Origin: CBDCWA01 sp965223255
Lineage (GTDB): Bacteria > Pseudomonadota > Alphaproteobacteria > Rhizobiales > Hyphomicrobiaceae
Assembly (NCBI GenBank): GCA_965223255.1
Contig: CBDCWA010000004.1
Span: 1,550,001-1,614,000, forward strand
Length of the DNA stretch: 64,000 nucleotides
Direction: 5' to 3'
Positions 36,432-45,877 of this stretch are shown in pieces; position 1 is the first letter of the stretch, and the number at the start of each line of letters is the position of its first letter. A program made the translations under genes and the position numbers. Below the pieces are notes generated by a model. The model ran no database searches and was not told the DNA's origin. It was given only the letters and a program-made list of their open reading frames with translations.

Positions 36432-37745
36432 TTAGGCATTACTTTCCACCGCATCACCGTCATCCTCAAGGGCCCAAATCCGTTCCAACGGTTTAATTCT
36501 GAGCGCCGTGAGTTTGTTCCGGCTTTTGCGTAACACTTCGAACCGGTAGCCGTAGAAGGTAAAAACCTGGCCGGGTTCCGGTATCGATTGCGCCTCGTGA
36601 ATAACCAGGCCTGCAATTGTTGTAGCCTCATCATCCGGCAAATCCCAATCCATCTCGCGATTGATATCGCGAATGGCAACGGTGCCATCGACATTGACGG
36701 TGCCGTCCGGTTGCGGACGGATGGAATTGTCGCCGACGTCATGCTCGTCGGCGATTTGGCCGACAATCTCTTCCAAGATATCTTCCAGCGTGATGAGACC
36801 TTGCACTTCACCGTATTCATCAACGACGAGTGCCATCTGCGAGCCCGCCCTAAGAAAAGCATTAAGCTGATCCTTGACGCGCGTCGTATTCGGTATGAAC
36901 CAGGCAGGCTTTGCGAACGTCATAATATCGATTGTATTGACGTCCCAATTACTCCGTGCGAGCGCGGAAAGCACATCCTTCGTGTGCAAGATACCAACGA
37001 TATTTTCGGTCTGATCGCGCCACACCGGAACACGCGTATACTGCGAACGCACGACTTCATCGACGATCTTTTGCGCCCCATCGTCCGCGTGGACTGTCTC
37101 CATCTTGGTCCGGTGCACCATGATGTCGTCGACCTGCAAATCACCGAGGTCCAGCACGCCGCCAAGCATGTGCGCATCATGGCGTTCGACACCACCGCCC
37201 CTGTGCGACAACTCGATCGTGCCGCGTAACTCTTTGTGAGCCGCAAGGATATTTGCTTCGTCATCCGCCTTGGTTGGAGTCAACTTCAAAAGCCAAGATA
37301 CAAACAATTGCGTGGCCCAGGTAAACGGCCTGAACAGCATGATCAAAACGCGCATAACCGGCGCAACTGCCAATGCTAATCTGTCAGGATAAGCAAACGC
37401 ATAAGTCTTCGGCAACACTTCTGCGAAAATCACGACAATGATCGTCATAATTAGCGTGGCATACGCCACGCCGACATCGCCAAAGAGCCGCAACAGCAAA
37501 CTTGTCGTGAGCGCAGACGCGAGAATATTGACCAGATTGTTGCCGAGTAGAACCGTCCCAATGATCCTGTCGGGTGTTGCCAGCATTTCATTGACACGTT
37601 TCGCGCGACGATCGCCGTCCACCTCAAGCGCGTGCATCCGTGCCCGCGAGGCAGCCGTCAAAGCCGTCTCGGACCCGGAAAAAAAGCCCGACAATAAAAT
37701 GAGGACGAAGACCGCGAGAAGATAAAGAAAGATTTCCAGAGTCAT
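36432..37745 (-). CDS. HlyC/CorC-type (CNNM + CBS) membrane transporter
   Basis: This 437-residue protein has an N-terminal membrane domain (FSGSETALTAASR is the CNNM/DUF21 hallmark) with four hydrophobic segments. A CBS pair follows (containing VHADDGAQKI and VVDEYGEVQGLITLEDILEEI), then a C-terminal CorC_HlyC domain. It is linked to magnesium/cobalt handling in related proteins. The ATG at 37745 gives the usual membrane start (MTLEIFLYLL). Another in-frame ATG lies 36 bases upstream. It follows aroB on the same strand, the usual alphaproteobacterial order. Confidence 0.88.
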   Translation of the reverse strand: MTLEIFLYLLAVFVLILLSGFFSGSETALTAASRARMHALEVDGDRRAKRVNEMLATPDRIIGTVLLGNNLVNILASALTTSLLLRLFGDVGVAYATLIMTIIVVIFAEVLPKTYAFAYPDRLALAVAPVMRVLIMLFRPFTWATQLFVSWLLKLTPTKADDEANILAAHKELRGTIELSHRGGGVERHDAHMLGGVLDLGDLQVDDIMVHRTKMETVHADDGAQKIVDEVVRSQYTRVPVWRDQTENIVGILHTKDVLSALARSNWDVNTIDIMTFAKPAWFIPNTTRVKDQLNAFLRAGSQMALVVDEYGEVQGLITLEDILEEIVGQIADEHDVGDNSIRPQPDGTVNVDGTVAIRDINREMDWDLPDDEATTIAGLVIHEAQSIPEPGQVFTFYGYRFEVLRKSRNKLTALRIKPLERIWALEDDGDAVESNA

Positions 37746-37942
37746 AGGATTCCAATATTGGATCTCAATTTTAGCCGGCATCACCTTGTTGGCCGCGCCG
37801 ACGGCTTCACAGGCTATCAATCGGCTTTAAGCCGTATAGGGACCGGTGAGCCCAGTGAGCCAGCCTACCATAGTCCTGCCAAAAAAAAATGAATAGCGCT
37901 CTACACCCTATTGATCGCAGAGCGCACCCCACGCCTCTTACA

Positions 37943-39109
37943 TCAGGCAGCGATTTCATCGCCAACAAAGGCCCGGATTTCGGCCGCATCCATCGCCTTG
38001 CAGACAACTGCTTTACCGATGGCATCCAATAATATGAGGGTCAGCTCACCGCTTTGCACCTTCTTGTCCTGTGCCATTAGGGCCATGATCCCATCCACAT
38101 TCGGACAATTTGAACCGGCAATATCCGCCACCCGAGTTGGCAATCCAACCGCCGCCAGATGGGCTTCAATACGGGCCACTTCATCCGCCGAACACCTACC
38201 AAGTCGATGCGAATAGCGCGCGGCCTGGCACATGCCGATTGCCACCGCTTCGCCATGTAGCAATCGGTCCGAATACCCTGCCCAGGCTTCCAATGCGTGG
38301 CCAAAAGTATGGCCCAGATTAAGAAGCGCTCTGTCGCCCTGTTCGGTTTCGTCGCGCCGCACAATCTCTGCCTTCATTTCAACGCTGTGCGCCACACCAT
38401 GAATAACTGCTTCACGCTCGCGCGCCAGCAGCTGCACGCCTTGCACTTCCAGCCAGGCATAGAATGCCGCATCTCCGAGTAAGCCATACTTGACGATCTC
38501 CGCGTAGCCAGCCCGCATATGTCGATCGCTAAGTGAGTTCAGGCAATCGATATCGGCCAACACGAGGCGCGGCTGGTGGAACGCACCGATCAGATTCTTG
38601 CCTTCCGGCGTGTTGATACCGGTCTTACCGCCGACGGAACTATCCACCTGCGCCAACAGCGTAGTGGGAATTTGCACAAAGCGAATGCCACGTCTGAGAA
38701 TACTGGCACCAAAGCCGGCAAGATCGCCGATTACGCCACCGCCAAGCGCCACAACATAATCGCTTCGTTCAAGACCCAATTGCAGCAGCTGAGTTGTGAC
38801 AGTCTCAAGTGTCGCAAAATCTTTGGAACCCTCTCCCGGCGCTACAATCACGTCTCCGGCCAATTTCCCCGCATCTGAGAAAGTCCGTTGCAGCGGTGCC
38901 AAATAATGCTCCGCCACGTTGGCATCAGTCACAATCGCACACCGGCCGGGCCCGAGGGTGTCGTGAATAAGCCCGGCAGCCTTTGCCATCAGGCCACCAC
39001 CCACAATTACATCATAGGACCGTTCACCAAGGGCGACACCAACACGTCGTGATCCAACCAATTCTTCTAACACTGCAATAGCACCTGTTGAGACCGACTG
39101 TTCGTCCAT
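37943..39109 (-). CDS. aroB: 3-dehydroquinate synthase
   Basis: This 388-residue protein has the AroB signature: GEGSKDF, LGGGVIGDLAGF (NAD-binding), PTTLLAQVDSSVGGKTGIN, and the metal site histidines in GHTFGHALEAW and HGEAVAIGM. It catalyses the second shikimate pathway step, DAHP to 3-dehydroquinate. It lies 51 bases after aroK on the same strand and is probably cotranscribed. The ATG at 39109 is used; a TTG two codons earlier is possible. Confidence 0.95.
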   Translation of the reverse strand: MDEQSVSTGAIAVLEELVGSRRVGVALGERSYDVIVGGGLMAKAAGLIHDTLGPGRCAIVTDANVAEHYLAPLQRTFSDAGKLAGDVIVAPGEGSKDFATLETVTTQLLQLGLERSDYVVALGGGVIGDLAGFGASILRRGIRFVQIPTTLLAQVDSSVGGKTGINTPEGKNLIGAFHQPRLVLADIDCLNSLSDRHMRAGYAEIVKYGLLGDAAFYAWLEVQGVQLLAREREAVIHGVAHSVEMKAEIVRRDETEQGDRALLNLGHTFGHALEAWAGYSDRLLHGEAVAIGMCQAARYSHRLGRCSADEVARIEAHLAAVGLPTRVADIAGSNCPNVDGIMALMAQDKKVQSGELTLILLDAIGKAVVCKAMDAAEIRAFVGDEIAA

Positions 39110-39160
39110 CGCCAAGACCTAAACTCTACCTCACCGCATTGTTCGCACTGCGAGGCCTCG

Positions 39161-39739
39161 TCATCGCGACAATACATTGCCATTTGCCAAAGCCTCGATG
39201 ATTTCATCAATAATCACATCGTGGGCCACATCCCTGCTCTTGATGACCAGATCAGACAAGGCATAGGTTGGCGCGCGTTGGAGCAACAATTCCCGCATCA
39301 GTTTTTCCGGATTACCGTGCTTGAGCAGCGGGCGATTGTCACGTCTCGCCACACGCCGCACCAACACATCGAGCTCAGCATCCAGCCAAATTGAAATACC
39401 CGTCCGGCCGATGTTCTCTCTCGTCTCCTCGTTCATGAATGCGCCGCCACCTGTTGCAAGGATTTGTGGGCCTTGCGCCAACAGACGTGCGATAACTTTG
39501 CGTTCCCCGTCGCGAAAGTGGGCCTCGCCATGTTCGTCGAAAATTTCAGTTATTGATTTACCGGCAGCCTTTTCAATTTCTTCGTCAGCATCGACAAATG
39601 GTATATCGAGGGCCTGTGCCAGCCGCCTGCCGATCGCCGACTTACCGCACCCCATCATGCCGACCATCACCAGCGAACGCCCATTAAGCCGTCGCCGGAT
39701 CGCCGCCGTCTTAGCCTTTCTATTTGCCAACTTCGTCAT
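39161..39739 (-). CDS. aroK: Shikimate kinase
   Basis: This 192-residue kinase has the P-loop MVGMMGCGKSAIGRRLA, DADEEIEKAAG (shikimate and Mg binding), GGGAFM and the lid/adenine motif RRDNRPLLK. It phosphorylates shikimate at the 3-hydroxyl. The ATG at 39739 begins a short basic N-terminal tail before the P-loop. It heads the aroK-aroB-CorC run. Confidence 0.94.
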   Translation of the reverse strand: MTKLANRKAKTAAIRRRLNGRSLVMVGMMGCGKSAIGRRLAQALDIPFVDADEEIEKAAGKSITEIFDEHGEAHFRDGERKVIARLLAQGPQILATGGGAFMNEETRENIGRTGISIWLDAELDVLVRRVARRDNRPLLKHGNPEKLMRELLLQRAPTYALSDLVIKSRDVAHDVIIDEIIEALANGNVLSR

Positions 39740-40154
39740 TGGTCTCAAGCGCCGACTGGCGCAAAACACCAATCTTTACCAAATTAGCCGTATGAGGTTT
39801 CAGCTACTCTCACCACCACCACGATCCGCCGGATCGCATATCTCAATCAGGAAACCACATTAGAATCAAAAGCTTGCCAGCATCCCGAACCAATGGCTCG
39901 CCATCCCATTAAACCCGCATTGAGCGATCTCCTGGTTCTGAATACGAGGGCACTGGCCGACGCATCAAGCCAGATCAAACTGCTGAGCGTCCTATATACC
40001 GATCAATACGATCTCGGTCGACCTCGCAAAGTATTAAAGAGTCAACAGCCAGTTTGGGCATCGCTCAATACAAATCGAGACCAAAGCGCGCGAGTCATAT
40101 TACGGTCCAACCGTCATTATAAGACCGGAAATCGCATGTTAATAGGAATCACCC
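39740..40154. other. 415-base divergent intergenic region
   Basis: The region between aroK and the 48-residue membrane-protein gene must hold promoters for both directions. A 92-codon open frame (39893-40171) overlaps the next gene start and lacks a ribosome site, so it is not called. Nothing else is recognisable. Confidence 0.5.
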
Positions 40155-40301
40155 ATGCCAAGTTTGTTTAAATTCCTTACGGTTGTGGGCGCAATTTTGG
40201 CACTTGGGTATGGCGGTCTTTACATCTTGGCCGTTCATTTTGAGCCCAGTCAGACAGAAGTCAGCGATCCACTTCCAACGATTAAGATTCGCAAAAAATG
40301 A
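40155..40301 (+). CDS. 48-residue membrane protein overlapping the next gene
   Basis: The ATG at 40155 opens 48 codons: a single hydrophobic segment at about residues 6-27 (FLTVVGAILALGYGGLYIL) followed by a short charged tail. The TGA overlaps the next ATG in an ATGA, so the two genes are translationally coupled. Similar short proteins occur beside xerD in other alphaproteobacteria. AGGAATCACCC lies upstream. The function is unknown. Confidence 0.7.
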   Translation: MPSLFKFLTVVGAILALGYGGLYILAVHFEPSQTEVSDPLPTIKIRKK

Positions 40302-42184
40302 ACGCGCCCCAGGTCCAGCTTTCGACGAACCAACGATTTGCCGGCTTTTGGCCCGCCGCTTATCGGGGCATGGGTATCGCTTTTTTGCTTGGATGTTTAC
40401 TGATCAAATCTACCCATTTCGCCGCCGCTCAGGGAAACTGGCCGCCTTTTGGCAATTCGGACGAAACTTATAACCACCCGCCACCGGCCCGCTCAGTCCC
40501 ACGCCCCCCGGCACCTATTTTGGCCCCGCCACCCTTGGCACCCAGCAAATCTCGCGTTGAGCGCAAAGAATTGCCAACGATCGAGGTCCCACCAGAAGCG
40601 CGCCCGCCGCGCCCAACTGGCGATCGTAATAGTCCTGAGCGCCGACCAATAGGGCCATATGCCGGCAACGATCCCACCCGCCCGACCACATCACGCCAGA
40701 CCCTAGTGGCCAAAGAACTTAACGAAGACCGCCTCGCGGCCTTGCTTGCCGGCAAACTATTGCCCAATCGGTCTGCAGTCCTAACCGCGCTATGGCGCCG
40801 GCAATTGATTTTGCCACCCAATTCGCGACCAGCCTCCAATCGTGATCTCGCGCGACGCATCGAGGTCCTGTGGCGGGGTGGCTTTGCCACCGAAGCCAAT
40901 GCCTTGACAAAACATATCCCTGCCAAGCCGTCTCCAATGCTGGCCGCCCTGAAGGCCACTGTCCATCTCTCCCTCGCCCGAACGAAGAGCGGCTGCAAGG
41001 CGGTCAAACAGGCTAACGCCGCCAAATCCAAGCTGTCCAAGAAATTGCGCAAAAACTTGCTGATCCAGATTGGTTATTGCGGTATCGCGCGCAACAAGAA
41101 AAAGGCCGCCCGGCTTATTGCCGATCTCGCCCGGCAGCAACGGGCGGGCAACAAGGACACGGTTTATATTCTTGCCAGAGTTGCAAGCAACAAGCGCCCG
41201 AATCTATCGCGCATAAATACTTTGGAGCCATTGGCATATCGCCTGCTTAAACTCGCAAAAACCTCCGTGCCTGAAGCGATCACCGCCAAGGCAACACCGG
41301 CCGCATTGACCCTCATGGCGCGCGATAAAACGCTTGCAGCTGCACCGCGCCAACGTGCCGGCGAGCGAGCTGCCGCCCTCAACCTTATCACCGCACCCGA
41401 GCTCGCCCGCATCTACGAAGAAACCACCAAATCAAACAGCGCACCAACAACCGGTACGCAATCTGCCCGCGCCTACGCCGGCGCCCGCGCCGTTATCGCG
41501 CCTTTTCAAAAAACGCGCCAGTTGCGTAATTTGTTCGATGCATCGCGACGTGCCGGATTTTATCTGGCCGCACTCGAAGCCGGCGCACCGCTGGTGCAGA
41601 CGATCAGACCCGCCCAGGAAATCAGTTGGTTTAGCGAATCCGCGATCGAATCGCTGACTGCCGCCGGTCAATTTCAGGCCGCCCGCAACTGGTCCAACTT
41701 CGCCGCCATCGCCGATCTGAGGGGATCGGCCAACTACGGCCATTGGCTCGCACTCGTAAATATTGCTGATCCTGCCAGTCGCAACCGCGCCCGCTCAAAA
41801 CTGCGCGCCGTCGAGGCAATGGCCCTGCGTGGCCGCTTCAGCCCGACCGCACTACACCGCCTGGCAACGGTGTTAGACGCGCTCGATTACGATATCCCAG
41901 TGCCCTTATGGGAAGCAGCCAGTCGCAGTCGTCAACCGAAAGGCGGTCACCTACCCAAAACCGGCATTCTCAAAGCTCTCCAAGACGCAGCCCGCCGAGG
42001 CGATGTCGCTGCAGTCTCGCTATTGGCCATCGAAACGATTGGGCCAAAAGGCAGCCAGGGTGCCCATATGATCGCGCTTGGTGACACGATCCGCGCGCTA
42101 CGTCGCGCCGGCATGCACCGCGCAGCCCGTCGTCTTGCCTTTGAAGCCCTCCTCCCCCTTTGGCCACGCGCCAGTATCAACTAA
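40298..42184 (+). CDS. Large helical secreted or membrane-anchored protein of unknown function
   Basis: This 628-residue protein has no named family that I recognise. An N-terminal hydrophobic segment (residues 24-45, ending FAAAQG) could be a signal peptide or anchor. A Pro/Arg-rich linker spans about 50-130. The remaining 500 residues are Ala/Arg/Leu-rich helices resembling tetratricopeptide-like repeats. It starts by ATGA overlap with the small membrane-protein gene and lies 57 bases before xerD. The coupling suggests the two proteins act together in the envelope. Its position beside xerD is typical of the class. Confidence 0.75.
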   Translation: MNAPQVQLSTNQRFAGFWPAAYRGMGIAFLLGCLLIKSTHFAAAQGNWPPFGNSDETYNHPPPARSVPRPPAPILAPPPLAPSKSRVERKELPTIEVPPEARPPRPTGDRNSPERRPIGPYAGNDPTRPTTSRQTLVAKELNEDRLAALLAGKLLPNRSAVLTALWRRQLILPPNSRPASNRDLARRIEVLWRGGFATEANALTKHIPAKPSPMLAALKATVHLSLARTKSGCKAVKQANAAKSKLSKKLRKNLLIQIGYCGIARNKKKAARLIADLARQQRAGNKDTVYILARVASNKRPNLSRINTLEPLAYRLLKLAKTSVPEAITAKATPAALTLMARDKTLAAAPRQRAGERAAALNLITAPELARIYEETTKSNSAPTTGTQSARAYAGARAVIAPFQKTRQLRNLFDASRRAGFYLAALEAGAPLVQTIRPAQEISWFSESAIESLTAAGQFQAARNWSNFAAIADLRGSANYGHWLALVNIADPASRNRARSKLRAVEAMALRGRFSPTALHRLATVLDALDYDIPVPLWEAASRSRQPKGGHLPKTGILKALQDAARRGDVAAVSLLAIETIGPKGSQGAHMIALGDTIRALRRAGMHRAARRLAFEALLPLWPRASIN

Positions 42185-42241
42185 GAGACCGCATGATCGC
42201 AATTGGCATCACTGCTCGGCATCCTTCCAGGAGCATCAATA

Positions 42242-43186
42242 ATGCCTGAAAGCTCAGACATCATTGCAAGTTTCCTGGCCATGATTGCCGCGGAGAAAGG
42301 CGCCTCCCAAAATACCTTGGATGCCTACCGACGCGACCTGCACCGGTTTGCTGCCTATATGGATCGGATCCAACAACCCATATGCGGTGTAGGGCCGAAA
42401 GAGTTGTCCGGATATGCCCGTCATCTGACCGGCACTGGACTTGCGGCGACCTCACGCGCGCGCCAACTCTCTGCGATTCGCCAGCTATACAGATTTCTCA
42501 CCAACGAAGGCATTATTGCCGACAATCCCACGATCGGCCTGACATCACCCAAACGGGCGCGGCCGTTACCCAAGACCCTGACGATCGCAGAAGTCGACAG
42601 ACTGATAGAAACCGCGCAGCAAAGAACCACCGGCTTGAAGGGACGCGAGCGTGTCCGTGCGTTGCGGCTGCACTGCCTGATCGAAATACTCTATGCCACG
42701 GGCATGCGCGTGAGCGAACTGGTATCACTGCCGCGCGCAGCACTCCTCGGCGATCCTCGACTGTTGACCATCCGCGGCAAAGGTGGGCGCGAACGCATGG
42801 TACCGCTCAATCAAAGCGCGCGCACCGCACTCGATACCTACCTGAATGTCGGAACCAACCAATCTGACGGCGTCAGCACGATGCTAACCACCAAATGGCT
42901 GTTTCCTTCAAAGAGCAATCAAGGCCATTTGACTCGCCAACGCTTTGCCCAGGAACTAAAAGACCTGGCGCGCGAGGCTGACCTGGATGTTGACCGGGTT
43001 AGCCCCCACATCCTACGACACGCCTTTGCCAGTCATTTGCTGGACAGAGGCGCAGACTTGCGCGCCGTCCAGCAGCTGCTGGGCCATGCCGACATATCGA
43101 CAACGGAGATCTACACCCACGTGTTAGATGAACGCCTACGCCAACTCGTCCAAGATCACCATCCTCTTGCAAAGCCGATAGAATAG
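42242..43186 (+). CDS. xerD: Tyrosine recombinase XerD
   Basis: This 314-residue site-specific recombinase has an N-terminal SAM-like DNA-binding domain and the catalytic Arg in YATGMRVSELVSL. LRHAFASHLLDRGADLRAVQ carries HxxR, LLGHADISTTEIYTHV the second His, and the tyrosine nucleophile. With XerC it resolves chromosome dimers at dif. AGGAG lies upstream of the ATG at 42242; a longer in-frame start has no site. The host context (accA next) supports the housekeeping enzyme rather than a phage integrase. Confidence 0.92.
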   Translation: MPESSDIIASFLAMIAAEKGASQNTLDAYRRDLHRFAAYMDRIQQPICGVGPKELSGYARHLTGTGLAATSRARQLSAIRQLYRFLTNEGIIADNPTIGLTSPKRARPLPKTLTIAEVDRLIETAQQRTTGLKGRERVRALRLHCLIEILYATGMRVSELVSLPRAALLGDPRLLTIRGKGGRERMVPLNQSARTALDTYLNVGTNQSDGVSTMLTTKWLFPSKSNQGHLTRQRFAQELKDLAREADLDVDRVSPHILRHAFASHLLDRGADLRAVQQLLGHADISTTEIYTHVLDERLRQLVQDHHPLAKPIE

Positions 43187-43370
43187 GTGCACGGCCTGAT
43201 TAGGGGCCTACTCGAGGGGCCGGAATTAGGCTTAATCACCACGATCCCAGGCCCTATTAACACTTCCCGACCGAACGCTTGACAAGCCCGCATTGGCATG
43301 GCGAATGTGACGTGAAATCAGCGGCTTGGATGACATAAAATCATACCAGCAAAGATCATAGAGTAAACTG

Positions 43371-44339
43371 ATGCAGAGCCAGCCGATAAAGACCTACCTC
43401 GATTTTGAAAAGCCAATTGCAGAACTCGAGAGCAAGGTCGCGGAGCTTCAAGCGCTATCTCAAGCCGATAGTTCCGTATCGATAACTGAAGAGATAACCA
43501 AGCTTACAGAGAAGGCCAACCAGGCTCTCACAGACACGTATGCAAAACTGACCCCGTGGCAAAAGACCATGGTCGCCCGCCACACCGCGCGCCCGCATAC
43601 CATTGACTTCATAAACGCTCTAATCACCGACTTTTCTGCCCTTTCAGGCGACCGCTACTACTCTGAAGATGCAGCGATCATAGGCGGAATTGGTCGCTTT
43701 CAGGGCCGCAGCGTCATGGTCATTGGCCATGAAAAGGGCTCAGACACTGAAAGCCGCATTAAGCACAATTTCGGCATGGCCATGCCTGATGGATATCGAA
43801 AATCGGTGCGCTTGATGGACATGGCCGACAAATTCGACCTACCGGTTCTGACATTCGTCGATACTGCCGGCGCCTATCCGGGCATCGGCGCAGAAGAACG
43901 CGGCCAGGCAGAAGCAATTGCCCGATCCACCGAATGTTGCTTGCGCCTCGGTGTACCCATCGTGTCGGTCATCGTAGGTGAGGGCGGCTCAGGCGGCGCA
44001 GTGGCGATCGCCACTGCCAACAAGATATTGATGTTGGAGCATGCCATCTACAGCGTCATATCGCCGGAAGGCGCAGCATCGATCATTTGGCGGGACGCAG
44101 AAAAGAAAGAAGAAGCGGCGTCTGCTCTTAAAATTACTGCTCAGGACCTGGAGCGTCTGGGCGTAATTGACGAAATTGTGTTGGAACCGCTTGGCGGCGC
44201 CCACCGCGATCCCGCAGCCGCCATGTCGACGACTCGTACGGCTATAGCCGAGGCATTTGCCGAATTCGATGGCATGACCCCAGAAGCGCTCAGGGAGCAC
44301 CGTGAACAGCGATTTTTACGGATTGGCCGTGAGTTGTAG
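43371..44339 (+). CDS. accA: Acetyl-CoA carboxylase carboxyltransferase subunit alpha
   Basis: This 322-residue protein has the AccA pattern: YLDFEKPIAELE at the start, RPHTIDFI, FVDTAGAYPGIGAEERGQAEAIARS (in part) and VIVGEGGSGGAVAIA, which form the acyl-CoA binding crotonase-like core. With AccD it transfers carboxyl from biotin to acetyl-CoA, the first step of fatty-acid synthesis. The ATG follows GAGTAA. It is downstream of xerD after a 184-base gap. Confidence 0.96.
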   Translation: MQSQPIKTYLDFEKPIAELESKVAELQALSQADSSVSITEEITKLTEKANQALTDTYAKLTPWQKTMVARHTARPHTIDFINALITDFSALSGDRYYSEDAAIIGGIGRFQGRSVMVIGHEKGSDTESRIKHNFGMAMPDGYRKSVRLMDMADKFDLPVLTFVDTAGAYPGIGAEERGQAEAIARSTECCLRLGVPIVSVIVGEGGSGGAVAIATANKILMLEHAIYSVISPEGAASIIWRDAEKKEEAASALKITAQDLERLGVIDEIVLEPLGGAHRDPAAAMSTTRTAIAEAFAEFDGMTPEALREHREQRFLRIGREL

Positions 44340-44598
44340 ATAGAGACCGGGCCCTTCCCACCAACCAGCGACACTGCAAACTATTGTGAATACTCCTGCG
44401 ATGCCCCGAAATATCCATGAAGTTCCAATAGCTTCTGTTCAGCGCTTGCCATATTTGCAATGTTTCAAAGGGTTTGACACGGCCCTGCAGGATCGCTCAC
44501 AAAACAGTAATGCGCGAATCGCCTAGGCAGGGGGCATGAGAGACGGGACAGCGGACGCCCATTGGGCGTGACGCTTATATCGGCCAGGGGCACAGCAT

Positions 44599-45549
44599 AT
44601 GGGCTTAGGGACATTGCCGAGCGGTACTATTCTCTTAAAGCGAGCCATTGTGATTGGCCTGCTTGCGTTCGGCATGGCGGCCTGCACCAAGCTGCAAATT
44701 CCTGCCCACATGAAACCGTTGCCGAAAGACACGATCATGTTGCTCGGCAAGAAGAAAATGGAAGCCAAAGACCCCATTTTCATCCGCATTTTCAAAGAGG
44801 AATCGGAGCTGGAAGTATGGAAGCTTAAGTCCGACGGCTTCTATCATCACTTCAAAACCTATCCAATCTGCAATTGGTCCGGCGGGCTTGGTCCGAAAAA
44901 GCGCCAGGGCGACAAGCAAGCGCCAGAAGGCTTCTATCAGGTCACCAAGAAGCGCATGAATCCGAATTCATCCTTCCATTTGTCGTTTAACCTCGGCTAT
45001 CCCAACGCCTTTGATCGGGCCCATCTCCGGACCGGAAACTATCTGATGGTGCACGGTAAGTGCCGCTCAGCCGGCTGTTACGCGATGACCGACGGTCTGA
45101 TGGAAGAGATTTACGCCCTCGCTCGGGAATCTTTCGCCGGTGGTCAGGACGTCATTCACGTTCACGCCTTTCCGTTTCGCATGACCGACGCCAACATGCG
45201 CCGCTACAAGCATAGCCGGCATTACCGGTTCTGGCGCATTCTCAAACAGGGTTACGATCACTTCCAGGTATCGCGCTCAATCCCGGAAGTAGCGGTCTGC
45301 GAGCGTCGCTATGTGGTCAACGTGGCGTGGCCCGGCGGCAAGCCCCGGCGTTTGAACAGTCGCGGCAGATGCCCAAATTTCAAGCGACCGCTGCTGAAAG
45401 TCTACGTTCCGCAGGTCCCGGGCGCGACCGCTGTCAGTCAAAGCGCCGCCAATGGCCTGAAAATACGGACTTTAACGACCGCCAAGAAACTTGGTGGCCC
45501 GGGTGACCCGATGAGATTGGGCGGCAAGGAAAGCGTTGATAACCGCTAA
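44599..45549 (+). CDS. Putative lipoprotein L,D-transpeptidase (YkuD/YafK type)
   Basis: This 316-residue protein starts with a signal peptide ending in a lipobox-like FGMAAC (Cys at residue 29). The YkuD-type core has IRIFKEESELEVWK, the GPKKRQGDKQAPEGFY motif, and the catalytic HGKCRSAGC (His 152, Cys 160). L,D-transpeptidases cross-link peptidoglycan or attach proteins to it. AGGGG precedes the ATG. It is a tandem paralogue of the next gene, separated by a 328-base gap, and the two share most motifs. Confidence 0.85.
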   Translation: MGLGTLPSGTILLKRAIVIGLLAFGMAACTKLQIPAHMKPLPKDTIMLLGKKKMEAKDPIFIRIFKEESELEVWKLKSDGFYHHFKTYPICNWSGGLGPKKRQGDKQAPEGFYQVTKKRMNPNSSFHLSFNLGYPNAFDRAHLRTGNYLMVHGKCRSAGCYAMTDGLMEEIYALARESFAGGQDVIHVHAFPFRMTDANMRRYKHSRHYRFWRILKQGYDHFQVSRSIPEVAVCERRYVVNVAWPGGKPRRLNSRGRCPNFKRPLLKVYVPQVPGATAVSQSAANGLKIRTLTTAKKLGGPGDPMRLGGKESVDNR

Positions 45550-45877
45550 CGCAACGTATTACTTTCACTTTCATCAATTTTGATACCAATCTAACATCAC
45601 ACCTGGCGTAGTCTTAAGCATGCGGATAGAACTTCGCCGTAAGTCTTTCGTTTTTCTATTGGGCACGACACAGCAGGTAGAGTGAGGGACACGTCCACAG
45701 CTTAGATCGACGACCGCGTTCCAAAGGCAATTTTGAGGTCACCACTCCTACCGCGTCGACCCTACCCCCTTTTCGAGTACCCTCTACCCGGGCCTGGAGA
45801 TAATCGACCGCAGACAACATCAAGAGATCGGATCGCACATTCGCCATTGTGGCAATTGAAGATTGTGAGGCGTAGCA
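45550..45877. other. 328-base intergenic region between paralogues
   Basis: No gene-like frame or known structure is visible. The last bases carry GAGGCG, the ribosome site of the second transpeptidase gene. A promoter for that gene is likely here. Confidence 0.5.

Noticed and set aside
36588..37229. A 213-codon plus-strand frame antisense to the CorC-type gene
   Set aside because: The CNNM and CBS motifs lie on the minus strand; this frame has no ribosome site or known motif.
39893..40171. A 92-codon frame between aroK and the small membrane-protein gene
   Set aside because: It overlaps the next gene's start, has no ribosome site, and its sequence is not like any family.
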